This document shows positions 41,935-54,672 of a stretch of 64,000 bases of DNA, in pieces. Origin of the DNA: Prunella strophiata (lineage: Eukaryota; Chordata; Aves; Passeriformes; Prunellidae). Positions within the stretch are counted from its first letter, which is position 1. Every line of letters starts with the position of its first letter. The notes beneath the pieces were generated by a model. The model was not told the origin of the DNA and searched no databases. It was given only the letters and a program-made list of their open reading frames with translations. The stretch lies in NCBI GenBank assembly GCA_036583965.1, contig JAZBQD010000034.1:992001-1056000 (forward strand). Direction: 5' to 3'. Position numbers and translations under genes: made by a program.

Positions 41935-42205
41935 CAGGTGTGCTCAGAGCCACCCCACTGCAGGGCACTGCTGTGGGACACGGGGACACTGCTGCAGGAC
42001 ATGGGGACACTGCTATGGGACATGGGGACACTGCTATGGGACATGGGGACACTGCTATGGGACATGGGGACACTGGTAAAGGACACAGGGACACTGCTGC
42101 AGGACATGGGGACACTGCTATGGGACATGGGGACACTGGTAAAGGACACAGGGACACTGCTATGGGACTTGGGGACACTGTTGCAGGACATGGGGACACT
42201 GCAGA
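41935..42205 (+). repeat. 21-bp minisatellite, unit ATGGGACATGGGGACACTGCT
   Basis: About 12 units of 21 bases, hence codon-phased. One plus-strand frame reads repeats of MGHGDTA with variants GKGHRDT and AAGHGDT. The order of variants repeats (AAGHGDTA, MGHGDT, GKGHRDT), showing duplication of several units at once. No gene context supports translation. Confidence 0.92.
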
Positions 42206-43000
42206 GGTTCCCAGCAGGGTGGATGGGTTTGTGGCAGCTCTGGCCTGGTGCCAGTGGTTTGTTAGGCCAGCATGGCCTCAGCTGCTGCCTGAGCAAACAG
42301 CCTGAGAATGTCCCCCGGGGGGACAGGGCTGGGAATGTCCCCCAAGGGGACAGGGCTGGCATGTCCTGCAGTTTTCAGTGAAATGGTTTTTCCTGGCTAT
42401 CCTAAAGCTGCTGTGGTGCTGCTGGGCAGCTTCTCAGCATCATTGGGAAGAACCAGCAGCTCCACCCCACAAGCAGCTCTCCAAAGCCACTTCCTGTGCC
42501 CCTGTGCCCCAAAGCACAGGCCCCCACCCAGTTCTGCAGCCCCCCAGAGGCACCAGGACGGGCACACGCAGTGGGGCCATGGGCCAGTGGCTGCTCAGTA
42601 ACCCTGCAGTCACTCACACCAGCACAGCTTGGGGGTAACTCACCCCCTTTGCACACAGGAGAGCACAAGAACAGCACCCCTGGCCAGCCCAGCCCTGCCA
42701 GCTCTCCTGGGGCTTTTGGTGGCAGTGTCTGAGTCCAGGTGTTCAGTGCTGAGCAGCCATCTCCCCCCAGAAATGAGGCTCCCAACTATCAGCAGCTTGA
42801 AGCCTAAAGAAATGCCAGGTCTTGTTGAGCAGCCCTGAACCCCAGCAGGATCACCCAGCCAGGATTTCCCACTTCACTCATGGACCAATAACATTCTGCT
42901 TTTTCCTCCAGTGCCAACTGAGACCCACAAAGATTCATTGCTGCTCTCCAGGGTATAATTTACACGAGATGCATGTGTGGGAAATACCAGAACCAAGAAA

Positions 43001-43162
43001 TCACTGAATCAGAGTGTTTGGGTTGGAAGGGACATAAAGGTCATCTCATTCTACCCCCTGCCATGGGCAGGGACACCTTCCATGAGCCAGGTTGCTCCAA
43101 GCCCTGCCCAACCTTGGAGGCTTCCAGGGATGGGGCAGCCACAGCTTCTCTGGGCAATAAAT
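43001..43162 (-). repeat. CR1 LINE 3' fragment
   Basis: Reversed CR1 tail: TCACTGAATCAGAG, TTTGGGTTGGAAGGGACATA, CCCCTGCCATGGGCAGGGAC, CATGAGCCAGGTTGCTCCAA. A short 5'-truncated copy. Confidence 0.88.
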
Positions 43163-43169
43163 CCACAAA

Positions 43170-46000
43170 CCCACTGTGGATGCTGCTGTTCATATCTCCA
43201 ACAGGTTTGCAAGCTGGAAAAGAAGGAAGAACCAGAAGATCACAGTGCCTGGTGAATCCAGCGGGATGGGGGCTCAGTGACACAAAGCACAGGATTGTGC
43301 AAGGCTCTGACAGCTTCCACAGTCACTGAGATGCCCAAAAGCACCAGCTGGGCAACTCACTGACTCTGCTTCAAAGCCATCTTACTGGTAAAAAGGGAAT
43401 AGGAAGATTAAAAACCCCTCAGCAGTAAAACCCCAGCCTTGCTCAGCCTGGCTCTTCCAGCAGCACTGAAGGAGGGAAGGGAGATGCTGCAGACCCAGAG
43501 CTCTGCTGGAGCCCTGCCCATCCCCAAACCAGCTCCCCAGCACTTCCCAGCTTGCCCCAGCACCAGCAATCCCAGTCAGAGTGCCAGAACTCCAGGCAAG
43601 GGGCAGAGTAAGAACCAGACTGGCACAGGAGGTGGAAACACCAGGCATGGATTCAAGCAGTTCCTGCTTCCAGAGATCCCCTGTGCCTTGGCTGTGCCCT
43701 GGCTGCAGGGAAGGGCAGCTGGTGCTCCTGGCACATCCGTGGGGATTCTCCAGGCTCATGCAGGGCTTTGGGAAGGCAGCACAGACCCAGAGACCTGCAC
43801 CATGAGCTGCTGCAGTGTGGGGACAGGACCTGGGGCTGTGCCCCTGCAGGCCCAGCAAAGGCACAGCTTTTGTAGGGAGGATCTGAGTGAGTCCTGCTCT
43901 TCAGTCAGGGCCCTTGGGTCTAGAGAACTGGGAAAAAAATAACAGCCTTATAAAAGACTAATTAGGGACAATCCTAGCTCCTCTATAGCAAATAAGTTTT
44001 GCTATTAACTATTATCAAGGCTAGATTTTACCCAAGGAGATTTCCTGTTAAAAACCAGCTTAATTAAAGTGGGTGGAAAGCCCTTGTAGGTCTCCCTACT
44101 CCCACACCAGCACCCCAGGCAGGCAAGTTCCAAACACGCTGCCTTACAGACCTGAAACAGGGATCAAGGGGAGATAAAAGGGACAGGGAGAGCCCAGGGG
44201 CTCCTCCTGAGCTGGAGCAGGGAGATGGCTCCTTCCCACAGAGCTCACCATCCTCCCCAGCCCCACATCCCAGCCTGTTCCTTTACAAACATCCCCCGCT
44301 CTTCCAGATCCTGTCCTTGCTCTCCTCCAGTCCATCAACAGCTGCCCTCCCCCAGCAGCCCCTGTTTCTCTCCCTGATGTCTCCTCCTGCAGATATTTTC
44401 AGCCCCTGTGGTACCCAGCTCTTTGCAGCCGGATGGAAGCAGGAGGCTTCTCTCTCATCTGTCAGGGTAGATGCAAACCAGAGCCAGCAGGGTACAGGCC
44501 AGACAAACTGGGAGAGAGCTTTATATAACTGGAAAGAAAGAGCCAGATTGAGCCTGGAGGGCTGGGATGTGCCAGGAGCTCTGCCTGTGCTGTGGTGCCC
44601 GAGCTGGCAGCAGCCTGGCACTTTGGGCTGGGGTGCAGAGTTTCCTCCAGACCAGAGGAAATTATGGTTCACCTCCATCCTGGGAAAGCAGGAGCTCCCA
44701 AGGCTGGTGTTTCCACAGGGAGGTTGCTGCAAAGCTCCAGTTGGGTTGTTTGAAGCACAGATTTGGAGGAGAGATTTTGTGTTAATCAAACGTGTGAGGC
44801 ATTTCCTATTTAAATGTCTGAAAGAGATACTGACCAAGGGCTCAGTGTGACCTGGGCAACATGGGCTGGGTCCAGAGGGCTCAGGAAGCAGTGGAGCTGC
44901 TCCCAGGGTGTGGGCTCTGTGCTCAGTCCATGTGCCAAGCACCCAGTGAGGGCAGAGCCTGGATCAACTGCAGAGCTATCCATGAGTGTAGAAACAGCAA
45001 TTCTTCAAACTTTGTTCCAAAGGAGAGAAGGGAGCTCTACTTTGCAAGAGCACAAAATCCACGGTACAACATAGAGTTATCTCATACAAAGACACAGGAA
45101 TAAACCAATCCAGCTCCAATTTCACACAAACTAGGCATTTTTCTTGTTGCTTCTACAGAAGAGTATTCCCTGCAAACCTTCCTGGTGCCATGCAGTTGGA
45201 GCTGCTTGGACTTACACTGCACAATGCAATAAACAAAGGTGGCTTGAATCGGGGGCTGAGCTGCTTCATGCAGAAAGGGCAGCCAGGTGTCCTGGGAGAG
45301 GTGTGAGAGCCAGGCTTTGGGGAACCCAATGGTTTGTTTGGGATGAGCATCCCACAGGACAGGAGTTTGGCTGGTCCCTGCACTGGCTGCTCCTGTGAGG
45401 AAGGGCAGGCACGTGGCAAGAGCAAGGACTTCTTGTAGCAGTGATGGCTCTTTCCAGGAAATATCCAGAAAACATAATTTCCTAAGCTGGGTTGGGAGCT
45501 CAGAGAGACTTGAAAATACAAATTAATTGCTGGAAAGGAATGTGAAAATGACAGCTCTTTTTCTGCCTGGTGTTACACTTCACCGCTCTTCTCCCTCCTT
45601 TCATTAATTCCTGTGACTTCATACATTTGAGGAAAGCTCCCATTAGTCACAGTTGCTTTCCCACTCATCCTTGGTGCCTTTCAGCAATAAGTCCAGGCTA
45701 ACTGGTGCCCATGTAAAATAGATTTCATGATGGCAAGAATTTCCCTGAGTCTAACGATGATCTGAGCCTCGTTATGTCTGAGTAGTGTTACCTCTCTCGG
45801 AGAGTCAGGGCCAGAATGCAGAACCTAATGATTTGGGACAGATACTTAATATCAAATAAATCTTTGCTCCAACTCCAGCATCTCCCACTGCCAGTGAAGA
45901 GCACCAGGCCAGGAAGGAGCCCTGTCAGCAGGACAATCCCTTCCAATTAGCTGGAGCTGATCTGGCAGGGGAGATCTGTGCACTGGGGAACTGAAGTCAC
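43170..46000. other. Intergenic stretch without recognised gene
   Basis: Ordinary GC-moderate sequence. The part 45540-45860 is AT-richer, free of recognised repeats and could be conserved noncoding DNA. Longer frames such as 44283-44942 (minus) show no domain. Confidence 0.55.
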
Positions 46001-46009
46001 CCCCAAAGG

Positions 46010-46140
46010 GTCCCAAATGGGGGCAGTGCCAGGGGGCAGTGCCATGGGGCAGAGCCATGGGGCAGTGCCAGGGGGGCAGTGCTATGGGGACAGTCCTATG
46101 GGGGTAGTGCCATGGGGCAGTGCCATGGGGACAGTGCTGG
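46010..46140 (+). repeat. Short G-rich minisatellite, unit near ATGGGGCAGTGCC
   Basis: About nine imperfect units of 13-15 bases (GGGGCAGTGCC, ATGGGGCAGAGCC, ATGGGGACAGTCC). The core CAGTGC and ATGGGG resembles the reverse strand of the large array at 35.5-38.4 kb. Confidence 0.8.
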
Positions 46141-46999
46141 GAGCCTCCTCAGCTGCCCACCCTGCAGCAGAGTCAGCTGCCCGAGGCTGGCACTGTGGGC
46201 ACACAGGAGGCTGTGTGCGTGGCACAGGCTGTCCCCTGCTCGTCCCGCTGGCACCCAGCGCCGCGCTGGCGTCGCACCCCGCTGGGCTCGGTGCCACCCC
46301 GGCAGATGGGCAGCGTGGCAGCGCTGCAGGAGCGGCGGGCGCATCCCCTGGGGGTGTTGGGGCAGGATTTCTGTTCAGGAATGTTAAACCAGCAGCTCCC
46401 GCAGGGTCCCGACCCCTCTGCAGAAGGAGTCGAGCAGCTGGGTGCGGGACAGGGCGAGCACTGTCAGCGGCCCCTGTTGCCACCACCTCCCCAGTCCCGC
46501 CCCTCTGCTACAGAAATCACTGCCCCAAATCTTGTAGCTCCTTCCCAAGAGCTCAGCCCTCCTCTGGAAGCAGCCACAGGCGCTCCCAAGGCTTCCACAA
46601 CCAAGGAACGGGAGCATCCTTCCGTGCTCCAGCTGAGTTTGCTGCAGGCGGCTGCAGCTGCCCCCGGCGCTGTGCAGGACATGCCTCGGCTGCTGCCAGG
46701 GCTGCATCTGAGGGCTGACCCCAAAATAACAACAGGGACACGCTGTGAAATTCCGAGATGAAACAATAAAAACGGTCTTTATTGCTATCACTAAAAGCAC
46801 AAACAGCAGGCACTTTGCTCAAGCTGAGCTCTAAAAGCAGGGTTTTAAAGCCTGCCCAGGGGGATACGTGCCAGCAGTACATGGCACCACAGCTTCCCCA
46901 GGCTCCTTCCCAAATACTGCACCCAGCATCTCGGGGACTGCTCGATGCTTTGTGTCCTTCTGCGTGCTCTGTGTCACTCTTGATTTGTGCAATAAAAAC

Positions 47000-49900
47000 C
47001 AATTGGTTTTGAGTCCCTTTGTGCCAGTGTAGGGTTATTGGATTCCAGCAAAAAGGGGTAAACAAATACTGAGATTTCACAAGCAAACAAAACCTGCACC
47101 AGAGCTCTGAGGTGCTGCTTGCACCCTCTCCCTGCCCGTGTTCTGTGCCCGTTTGACCACGTTGTTTGATGAGTGGCAAGTGAAGATCTGCTGACAAGTC
47201 ACACCAGAATCCCACTGGCAGGGAAGAGTGGCACAGAGGCTTTGCTGAGCATTGGCACTTCATCTGGAATCTGTTCTGTGTGTCCCAGAGTTGTGCTGTC
47301 CTTGCCAGAGCTCTGCCAGTCCATGTGCCCACATCCTGGCTGCCTCCTGCCAGCTGATTTTGGCCAGTGCAGAGCTGTCCCCTGGCTTTCTGTGCCATTG
47401 CTTCTCCTGACTGCTCCTGAAAACACCAGTGCTTATCTTCATCCTGAGGGTTTTACTGGAAAAAGGTGTCTTCCCTTCCCCAGGGAGCCACGGCCAAATG
47501 GCACAACACCCAAATTATGTGTACCTGATTTTTGTTTCCTGGACCACTGTGGAGCACACCCCACTGTGTCTGTGTCACATCCCTTCTTCAGGTGCTTCCC
47601 ATGGTTCTGAAGGAAAAGCCATGAACCCCTCACACTGCATGTCCACGACTCTCTCCATGTATAAGCAAATAAAATGAGGTTTTAGTCTAAGCTTCCCTGG
47701 TTCATCCAGTGCCTGCATGGATGGTTTTCAGTTTCCCAGGCTGGTTTTGAGGTCTTGTTCTGCACCAGGGACTGGTGGGCAGATGTTCAGCAGCTCTGAG
47801 GGGAGCTCTGTAGGAGAAGGAAAGGGGCAGGGGCAGAGGTGGGTGGATCCTGTCCACTTTCTCTTTTGTTACTGTATATCAGTAACAAAACACTAACACT
47901 CTTTGGAACTGTGAATTCAATCTCACTTCCCTGGGCCTCTTCTGTGAGAACAGAACAAGCTCCCCAGTGCTGGGCTGAGTTAGGAGAAGAGCTGGGAGGA
48001 TGGGTGAGGAGAGCAAGCCCAGCACAGTGATGCTCTGGGCAATCCCAGATCCAGCCCCCAGGAGAACAAGAGGCATTTGCCACTTATACCAAAGTTCTGT
48101 GCAGGGCAGGGAATGAGGCAGGGTAATGAAATGTGCCCTGGTTTCCATTTTTGCTGGGAGGACAAGCAAGAGGAGTGGCAGCACCATGCAGAGGGAGAAA
48201 AGCTGTCCCTGATGACTCTGCACTGTTCAGGGCTCAGCTTTGCTCCTGTGCTTCAGCTTTGCTGATGTCTTCAGCTCCTAATTTTCATGCACTGTTACCC
48301 CAGGGGGTGGAGGGGCAGAGGCAGCCCAAAAGGCAGGTCAGCTCTCAAAGGTTACACATGGCTGATTAAAGGAAAATCTTACTTCTTCCTGTCATGCTAG
48401 CTTGGAGTCCAACTTGTGCCATGGAGCCTGCCCTGGGGTCACCCCTCAGCCAGGAGCTCCTGCAGAGGCAGCAAAGCTCCCGAGAATGAGGAGCTGGAAG
48501 GAGCCTTGGCTTCCAGGTGGATGGAATCCAAGAACCTTCTGGAGTCATCAGTGCTCCTGCCAGCTGGATCCAAACATCTCTGGACTGGTCCTTCCATGCC
48601 TGCAGGAAATAAACACACTGCCACTCTCAGTGCTAAAGACCCAACAGGCCACGACCCTAAAAGAGAATAACCAGGGGATCTTCTCATCCTCTGGGAAGTC
48701 CCCAGCACTCGCTGTCATCCCCAGATGGCCAGGAGGAGCTGGGGGTCTGACTGTTCACTGAACATTTCCCAGGATGGCCCATCCCTCTCTCCCTGTTTGG
48801 CACCATGCTGCAAAGCTCCAGGTGCTTTTCCCAGAGCAGTCCCTGGCACACACCCAGCTCCCACTCCCCGGGGATTTGACAGCTGCAGGTTCTGCTTTGC
48901 AGCCTCGCACGGTGCTGGACTCGTGTCTGCTCTGGAGGCACCGCTTGGGGAAGACTGCTGAGCTCAGCTCTCCTGGATTTATTACATGGTCAGGCTCATA
49001 AAACAGGCTGTAAACTCAGGTGCCTCAATTCAGGCCCCCCATTTGTCAGGAGGTCAAATCCATGCTGAGCTCAGGGTATGACACCCTGGACCAGCACAGT
49101 CAGCCCTGCTGGGGAGCCTGGAGTGGAGGGAGCCACTCCCACTCCTGCAGTGCTGAATGGCCTTCCTCAGTCAAAACCTCCTCATCATCACTCCTGGAAA
49201 CCCTTTGGGGCTGGCAGGCTGGCACTGAGGCCTTACACAGGAATAATCCTCCAGGAGTTTCCAAGCAGTGAGGACAGCTGGGTACACTGAGACCTCAGGT
49301 GCAACCACAGGGAAGATTCAGCCCTGGGAATCATAATTTTGCCATTAAATATCCTCATTTCAAGCTGGTGGCACTGCAGTTTGTGTCAATGTGGTCTGAC
49401 CCCCTGTGTCTCTGCCAAGCCCCACTCAGAGCTGGCACACATCATGCTGTGCTCCTGACACCCACAGCCTTCAGGGGCCCTCAGAAATCAGCCTTGGGAA
49501 CTTTCAGGTCTTGTCTACAATATATTCTAGCTTAAATGATACTTGATTTAGATTTAATAATTTTGCCAAAAGTTATTTAAGGAACTTTTGCTGTGCCTGC
49601 AGCTTTCTCCAGGGTCAGATGCCTCACACAGCTTGTCTGAGTTGTGATGGCACTCAGGTAACTGTTGTTTATCCTGTTGGTTTGGGGTGATCTTATTTAT
49701 ATTATTCCCAGCTCCTCTTAGCTCCAGTTTTGCTTAGCTTTGTGCAAGTGCATGACTTTCCCCTCCATTAAGAAATCCCATAGTACAGAGAGAAGTTCAA
49801 ACAAACCTAAATAATCCCAGCACAACAAACATACAGCCCAGCAGGAGAGTGGAGAGTGTCATCCAACAGCAGGCATTGACTAGGAATTTATTAAAATAAC

Positions 49901-50810
49901 CCTGAATGAACCCAAAATTGAAGGGGAATTGCTCCTACTGTGCTTCTCCAGGAAGCTCCTTTGGGAACCTCACTGTGATGCCATGAGGAAGGGTGAGAAT
50001 TAACACAGGAAAAGGAGTGGCAATGTGGCACTGCTGTTTTGTTACCCATTTTCCACTCTGTTCCCCCAAAGCAGCAGAGATGTCACTGCCAGGAAAGCAG
50101 CTTGGTGGGGGACAGTTTGCAGTAGCCTTCACCCATGCCAGAGTTTAATAATTTTCATTTCTTTGTGCCTAAAATTAGGAGGAAAAGTGGCCAAACCCCA
50201 TCAGTTTGGGGAAAGAACACCCACACCCACCCAAGCAGATGGGTCTGGTTGTAGTTTATAATTAAACTCACCCTCCTGGAGGGGAGGGAGGGCCCGTTTA
50301 TAAACGGGGAGGGAGCAGGAGCTCCTCTCCAGGCTGTTTTCCAGCAAGGGGCAGTCTCATTCCTGCTGAAGGGAGCCAGATGATGAAGCCATGAGCACAG
50401 GAGAGGGCTTTGCTGCCCTCCCAGCAGCTGGGATGGCCTCGGTTTCAAACACATTTAGCTTTTTGTCCCGAGCAGCACAAATCTCTGTGGCCATGGTGCC
50501 ATCTGTCCCCCCAAGCAGGGCCCTGGGGATGTCCCTGCTGTCCCTCCCCAGTGGTGACTGGGGCAGAGCCCTGTCACCAACCCGTGTGGGGACAGCCCTG
50601 AACCAGCAGGGAACATCCTCAGATCCCAGATCTCACCAGGACACAGGAGACAACCATCACTGGTGCACAGGGCCCCTGGAAGAGGTGTGCTGGCCTTTCC
50701 CAAGAGAAGCAATGTCCTTGGGAATGGGGCATGGCCAGAGGGGCTGCAGAGCCTGGCTCTGTGTGCCTGGAAAGTGCTGCCAGTGGGGATGGGCAGGCAG
50801 CAGAACAGCA
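47000..50810. other. Intergenic stretch without recognised gene
   Basis: No exon or named repeat is recognised. AATAAA occurs near 47668 and elsewhere, without a coding end before it. The part 49,500-49,900 is AT-rich. Confidence 0.6.
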
Positions 50811-50817
50811 GGGAAAG

Positions 50818-51013
50818 GGCAAAATGGGAACAGGGGGAAGGGAAAAAGAAAAGGGAAAAGGGAAAAGGGAAAAGGGAAAAGGAGAAGGGAAAAGGGAAAA
50901 GGGAAAGGGAAAAGGACAAGGGAAAAGGAAGATGGAAAAAGGGAAAAAGGGAAAAAGAAAAGCAAAAAGAGAAAAGGAAAAAGGGAGAAGGGAAAAATAA
51001 AAGGCAAAGTAAA
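50818..51013 (+). repeat. Purine tract, GGGAAAA repeats
   Basis: Almost 200 bases of A and G with a handful of pyrimidines. The core at about 50845-50900 is a run of GGGAAAA units, later units drift. The tract is also a mirror repeat. Frames through it give Lys/Gly/Glu-rich chance peptides. Confidence 0.93.
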
Positions 51014-51756
51014 ATAAACCAACAGTCAACTAAATTCTATTAAATTAAAGGCCCAGCAAGGCCAGCTGAAGCTGGTCAGCATCTGTCTCCCCCAGTCCCT
51101 AACAAAGCCACGGCTGAAGGATCGTTCCCTGTGGGATGTGGCCCCGTGAGAGCCCTGCCCAGGCACCAGTGCTCAGCCTCCTCAGCCCGGGTTTGGACGG
51201 GCTGGGGGTTTGCAGCCACACCCACAGAGCTGTGCTGCTGCCCCGGGCACGGCAAGCAGGGATGGGCTCTGGGAAGTGAGCCTGGAGCACGCAGGACATG
51301 CCAGCCTGGTCCCTGTTGGGTGACACTGCCGTGCTCTAGGGAGCAACACTCAAAAATTGTACCCTAAGAGCCCAAAATTCCTGAAGGAGAGCAAGAAAAT
51401 CAGATTTCCCTCCTGGCTACAAAGGCTCAGCCACCAATTCCCCTTCCCAAGACAAGCTTGGAAACCCAAGGGGACAAGAGAGCCTCTGGCAAGAGACTGC
51501 CTGAAACATGTGGAAGGCTTTTCTCTAAATTTTCAACATGATTTTTTAATTCTAAGCAAAACATCTGGAGTCTCCTTCTTCCTCATGAACCTTGCTCCGC
51601 TGTCTTTACTTTTAAGTCAAATATTTCTCCCGGAGAATGCACTTGGGTTAAAACAACTGAATTATTGAGATGCACAAGTGTCCTTCTGCTTCTGGATGAG
51701 TGGTGCCCACAGTGCCCCAAATCCCTGGCACTGACTGTAGTGGTGAGACACGAAAA

Positions 51757-52590
51757 TCCATCCCCGTCCCCATCCCCATCCCCATCCCCATCCCCATCCC
51801 CATCCCCATCCCCATCCCCATCCCCATCCCCATCCCCATACCTCCCCATCCCCATCCCATCCCCATCCCCATCCCATCCCCATCCCCATCCCCATCACCA
51901 TGCCCATCCCATCCCCATCCCCATCCCCATCCCCATCCCCATCCCACACCTCCCATCCCCATCCCCATCCCCATCCCCATCCCCATCCCACACCTCCCCA
52001 TCCCCATCCCCATCACCCATCCCCATCCCCACCCCATCCCCCATCCCTCCCCATCCCCATCCCCCATCCCCATCCTCCCCATCCTCATCCCCATCCCCAT
52101 CCCCATCCCCATCCCCATCCCCATCCCCATCCCCATCCCCACACCTCCCCATCCCCATCCCCATCCCCATCCCCATCCCCACACATCCCCATCCCCCATC
52201 CCCATCCCCATCCCAATCCCCATCCCCATCCCCATACCCATCCCCATCCCCATCCCCATCCCCCATCCTCATCCCCATCCCCATCCCCATCCCCCATCCC
52301 CATCCCCACACATCCCCATCCCAATCCCCATCCCCCATCCCCATCCCCATCCCCCATCCCAATCCCCATCCCCATCCCCATCCCCATCCCCATCCTCATC
52401 CCCATCCCCATCCCCATCCCCATCCCCATCCCCATCCTCATCCCCATCCCCATCCCCATCCCCATCCCCATCCCCATCCCCATCCCATCCCCATCCCCAT
52501 CCCATCCCCATCCCCATCCCCATCCCCATCCCCATCCTCATCCCCATCCCCATCCCCATCCCCATCCCCGTCCCCATCCTCCCCATCCCG
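51757..52590. repeat. 830-bp hexanucleotide array, CCCCAT / ATGGGG
   Basis: About 135 units of CCCCAT, with scattered single-base losses (CCCAT), CCTC variants and inserted CACACCT spacers. The reverse strand is (ATGGGG)n. There are no stop codons, so all frames stay open for long stretches (Pro-Ser, Pro-Ile, Pro-His on one strand; Met-Gly, Asp-Gly, Trp-Gly on the other). These are not genes. Confidence 0.97.
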
Positions 52591-52639
52591 GTTTCTTCTC
52601 CCGCCCGGGAAGGGCGCAGGGCTGGGGCAGAGCCTCCCT

Positions 52640-54650
52640 CCGGCAATTACAGCCAGGAGATAACGCCTCATTTGCAGCGTTGCCTTCAATTGACAACTCC
52701 GTGTGAAACAAGATAACAGCTCGTACTAATGAAGGTGTAATTTATAAACGGACGGGGCTGCCAGGGCTCTGCAGGCGGCCCAAGAGCCCGAGGAAGGCAG
52801 GGGAGGGCTCCTGATCCCCGGCACCGCTGTCCCCAGCGCGGCAGAGCCCGCCTGGCTCCCGGCACCGCCGCTGCTCCTGCTCTGAATTGACTGTAACTGA
52901 TCGGTTTAAGACAATCTCTGAATTTCTAATGAGGTGATTAGCTGCAGGAAAGGATTTCCTTGCAGAACACTTCATTGCTGTTTTGCTCACTGTCAGGCAT
53001 CAGAATAAGGACCCACACTTGCATATTAATAGCAGCATTAGGTGCTAGTGCAGCTGCTTTATCAGGGATGTTATCACTCCCCTGAAATAATTGACGTGGA
53101 AAAGCCCCATAGTTTTATTTTGCATGAAATAAAACGTTCCAATTCCCCAGGTTTTGTTTTCAAAACCTGAAGTGTTTTTATAATTTCTGGAATGCAGAAT
53201 AACAACAGAACAATTTCCCTTAAATCAAAAGCTGGATCTCTTCCAAGTCATTTAACTTCCAAAAGTTTGAATTCCTTAAAAAAAAAAAAAAATTAAAATG
53301 AAAGCGATTCAGTCTGAGCACTTCTAATGAGAATATCACAATTATACTTAGATTGCCACACGGGATTTCTCCTTACAGCAGCTTGATTCATGGGGGAAAT
53401 TAACTTGTTTAAAAGTAACAATTTTTAATAGAAATGTTCTGCTGACTCTTCTCCTGGCATTCGAGCTGGAATCTGCTTTGACTCGCCAGATCCTGAGGCT
53501 GGGGTGAGCTCCCTGCTCCACGCCTGCAGCATTCCAGCAAGCGCATCCTGCCCACAGCCTGTTGCAGCCGCACAGCTCATACCAAGAAGGCTACTCTAAT
53601 TGTTAAAAGGAAAAAAAATCAAACAGAAAAACTACTTAAAGTCTTGAAAACTTCCAAAGTCAGCACTTGAAGAAATATGAAATGCAATGAATTAATGAGA
53701 AAGAGAGAATGAATCATTTAAATTGCATCACCACGGCGTGTTCCTGATGGCATCTCCTGTAATGTTCTCACAATCTGAACAATTGATTAAGAAAAACACC
53801 ACTGCACACTAAAAATTGGAAACAGTTAAGAAGAAACAGGATTAGCAAAGTCTTACAGGAAAGGTCAATTATTTCTCCCAATTTATTGCTAACCTGACAT
53901 CTGTAAACAAATCACTGGGGGAACTCCCCAAAGACTACACTGTGTCCAACAAGACATCCTAATTAATGAGGATGCTCCATGCAACACAAACACGGGGAGA
54001 GAAATAAAATCTAAACCCAGCCCTGAAAAGATGCAGTGGAAATGTTTGCCCCAGAGGTTGTGGGAGATCAATAAAGGGGAGAAGGTTCAGGAGAGTTGGA
54101 ATTTGCCATGGGGTAAAGGCAAATAATCTTTGCAGTTATCAGAGCTAAGATGGTAAAATGAATTAAATTACTTTAGAGAGGGCTTAGTGAGACTGGCTTA
54201 AAAATGAGAGAGAATTGGCTTAAAAATGATTGAGGGCTGCAATCATCCCTCGTGCTCCACTGGTGGCAGAGGCTGAGCCAGGATTTTCCATGCCCAGCCT
54301 GGCTTCAGATGCTCTTGGAACCAGCCAGAGCCTCGCTGACCTTCGGTGTCTCTGAAGGCCAAGCCTTCGAGCTTGGAGAGGAGGTCCCTGATCCTGCCAT
54401 TGCTCCAGCCAAGTTCCCAGACCCAAAGGTTGGGTTTTTCTCCTCCCTGGCTGCCAGTTTGCAGCCGTGCCCCTCGGTGGCATCCCTCGCACCGGCCAGG
54501 CACGGTGCCTCCCCCAGAGCCCTGGTGAGCAAAGCTGGATGGAGGCAGCTCATATTAAAGATTCCTCTTCATCAGCATCCCGATGATTAAATATGTATAG
54601 AGGCATCTGAGATCCAATTTATTTCTTTTGTGTTGTAAATTCCTTTTCTC
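52640..54650. other. AT-rich, repeat-poor stretch, candidate conserved noncoding cluster
   Basis: Directly after the hexamer array the base composition changes to AT-rich with homeobox-type TAATTA and TAATGA motifs, for example around 52910-53100 and 53600-54000. There is no exon, LINE or LTR text. A regulatory role is inferred from composition only. Confidence 0.4.
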
Positions 54651-54658
54651 GTCAGCTT

Positions 54659-54672
54659 TTTTTTCTTTTTTT

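Noticed and set aside
46553..47398. 281-codon minus-strand frame
   Set aside because: It runs across a polyadenylation-signal palindrome and has no domain or coding-like pattern.
51757..52590. Interstitial telomere array
   Set aside because: The unit is ATGGGG, not TTAGGG, and no TTAGGG units are seen.
51583..52716. Pro-Ser/Met-Gly/Asp-Gly open frames up to 338 codons
   Set aside because: They are translations of the CCCCAT hexamer array.
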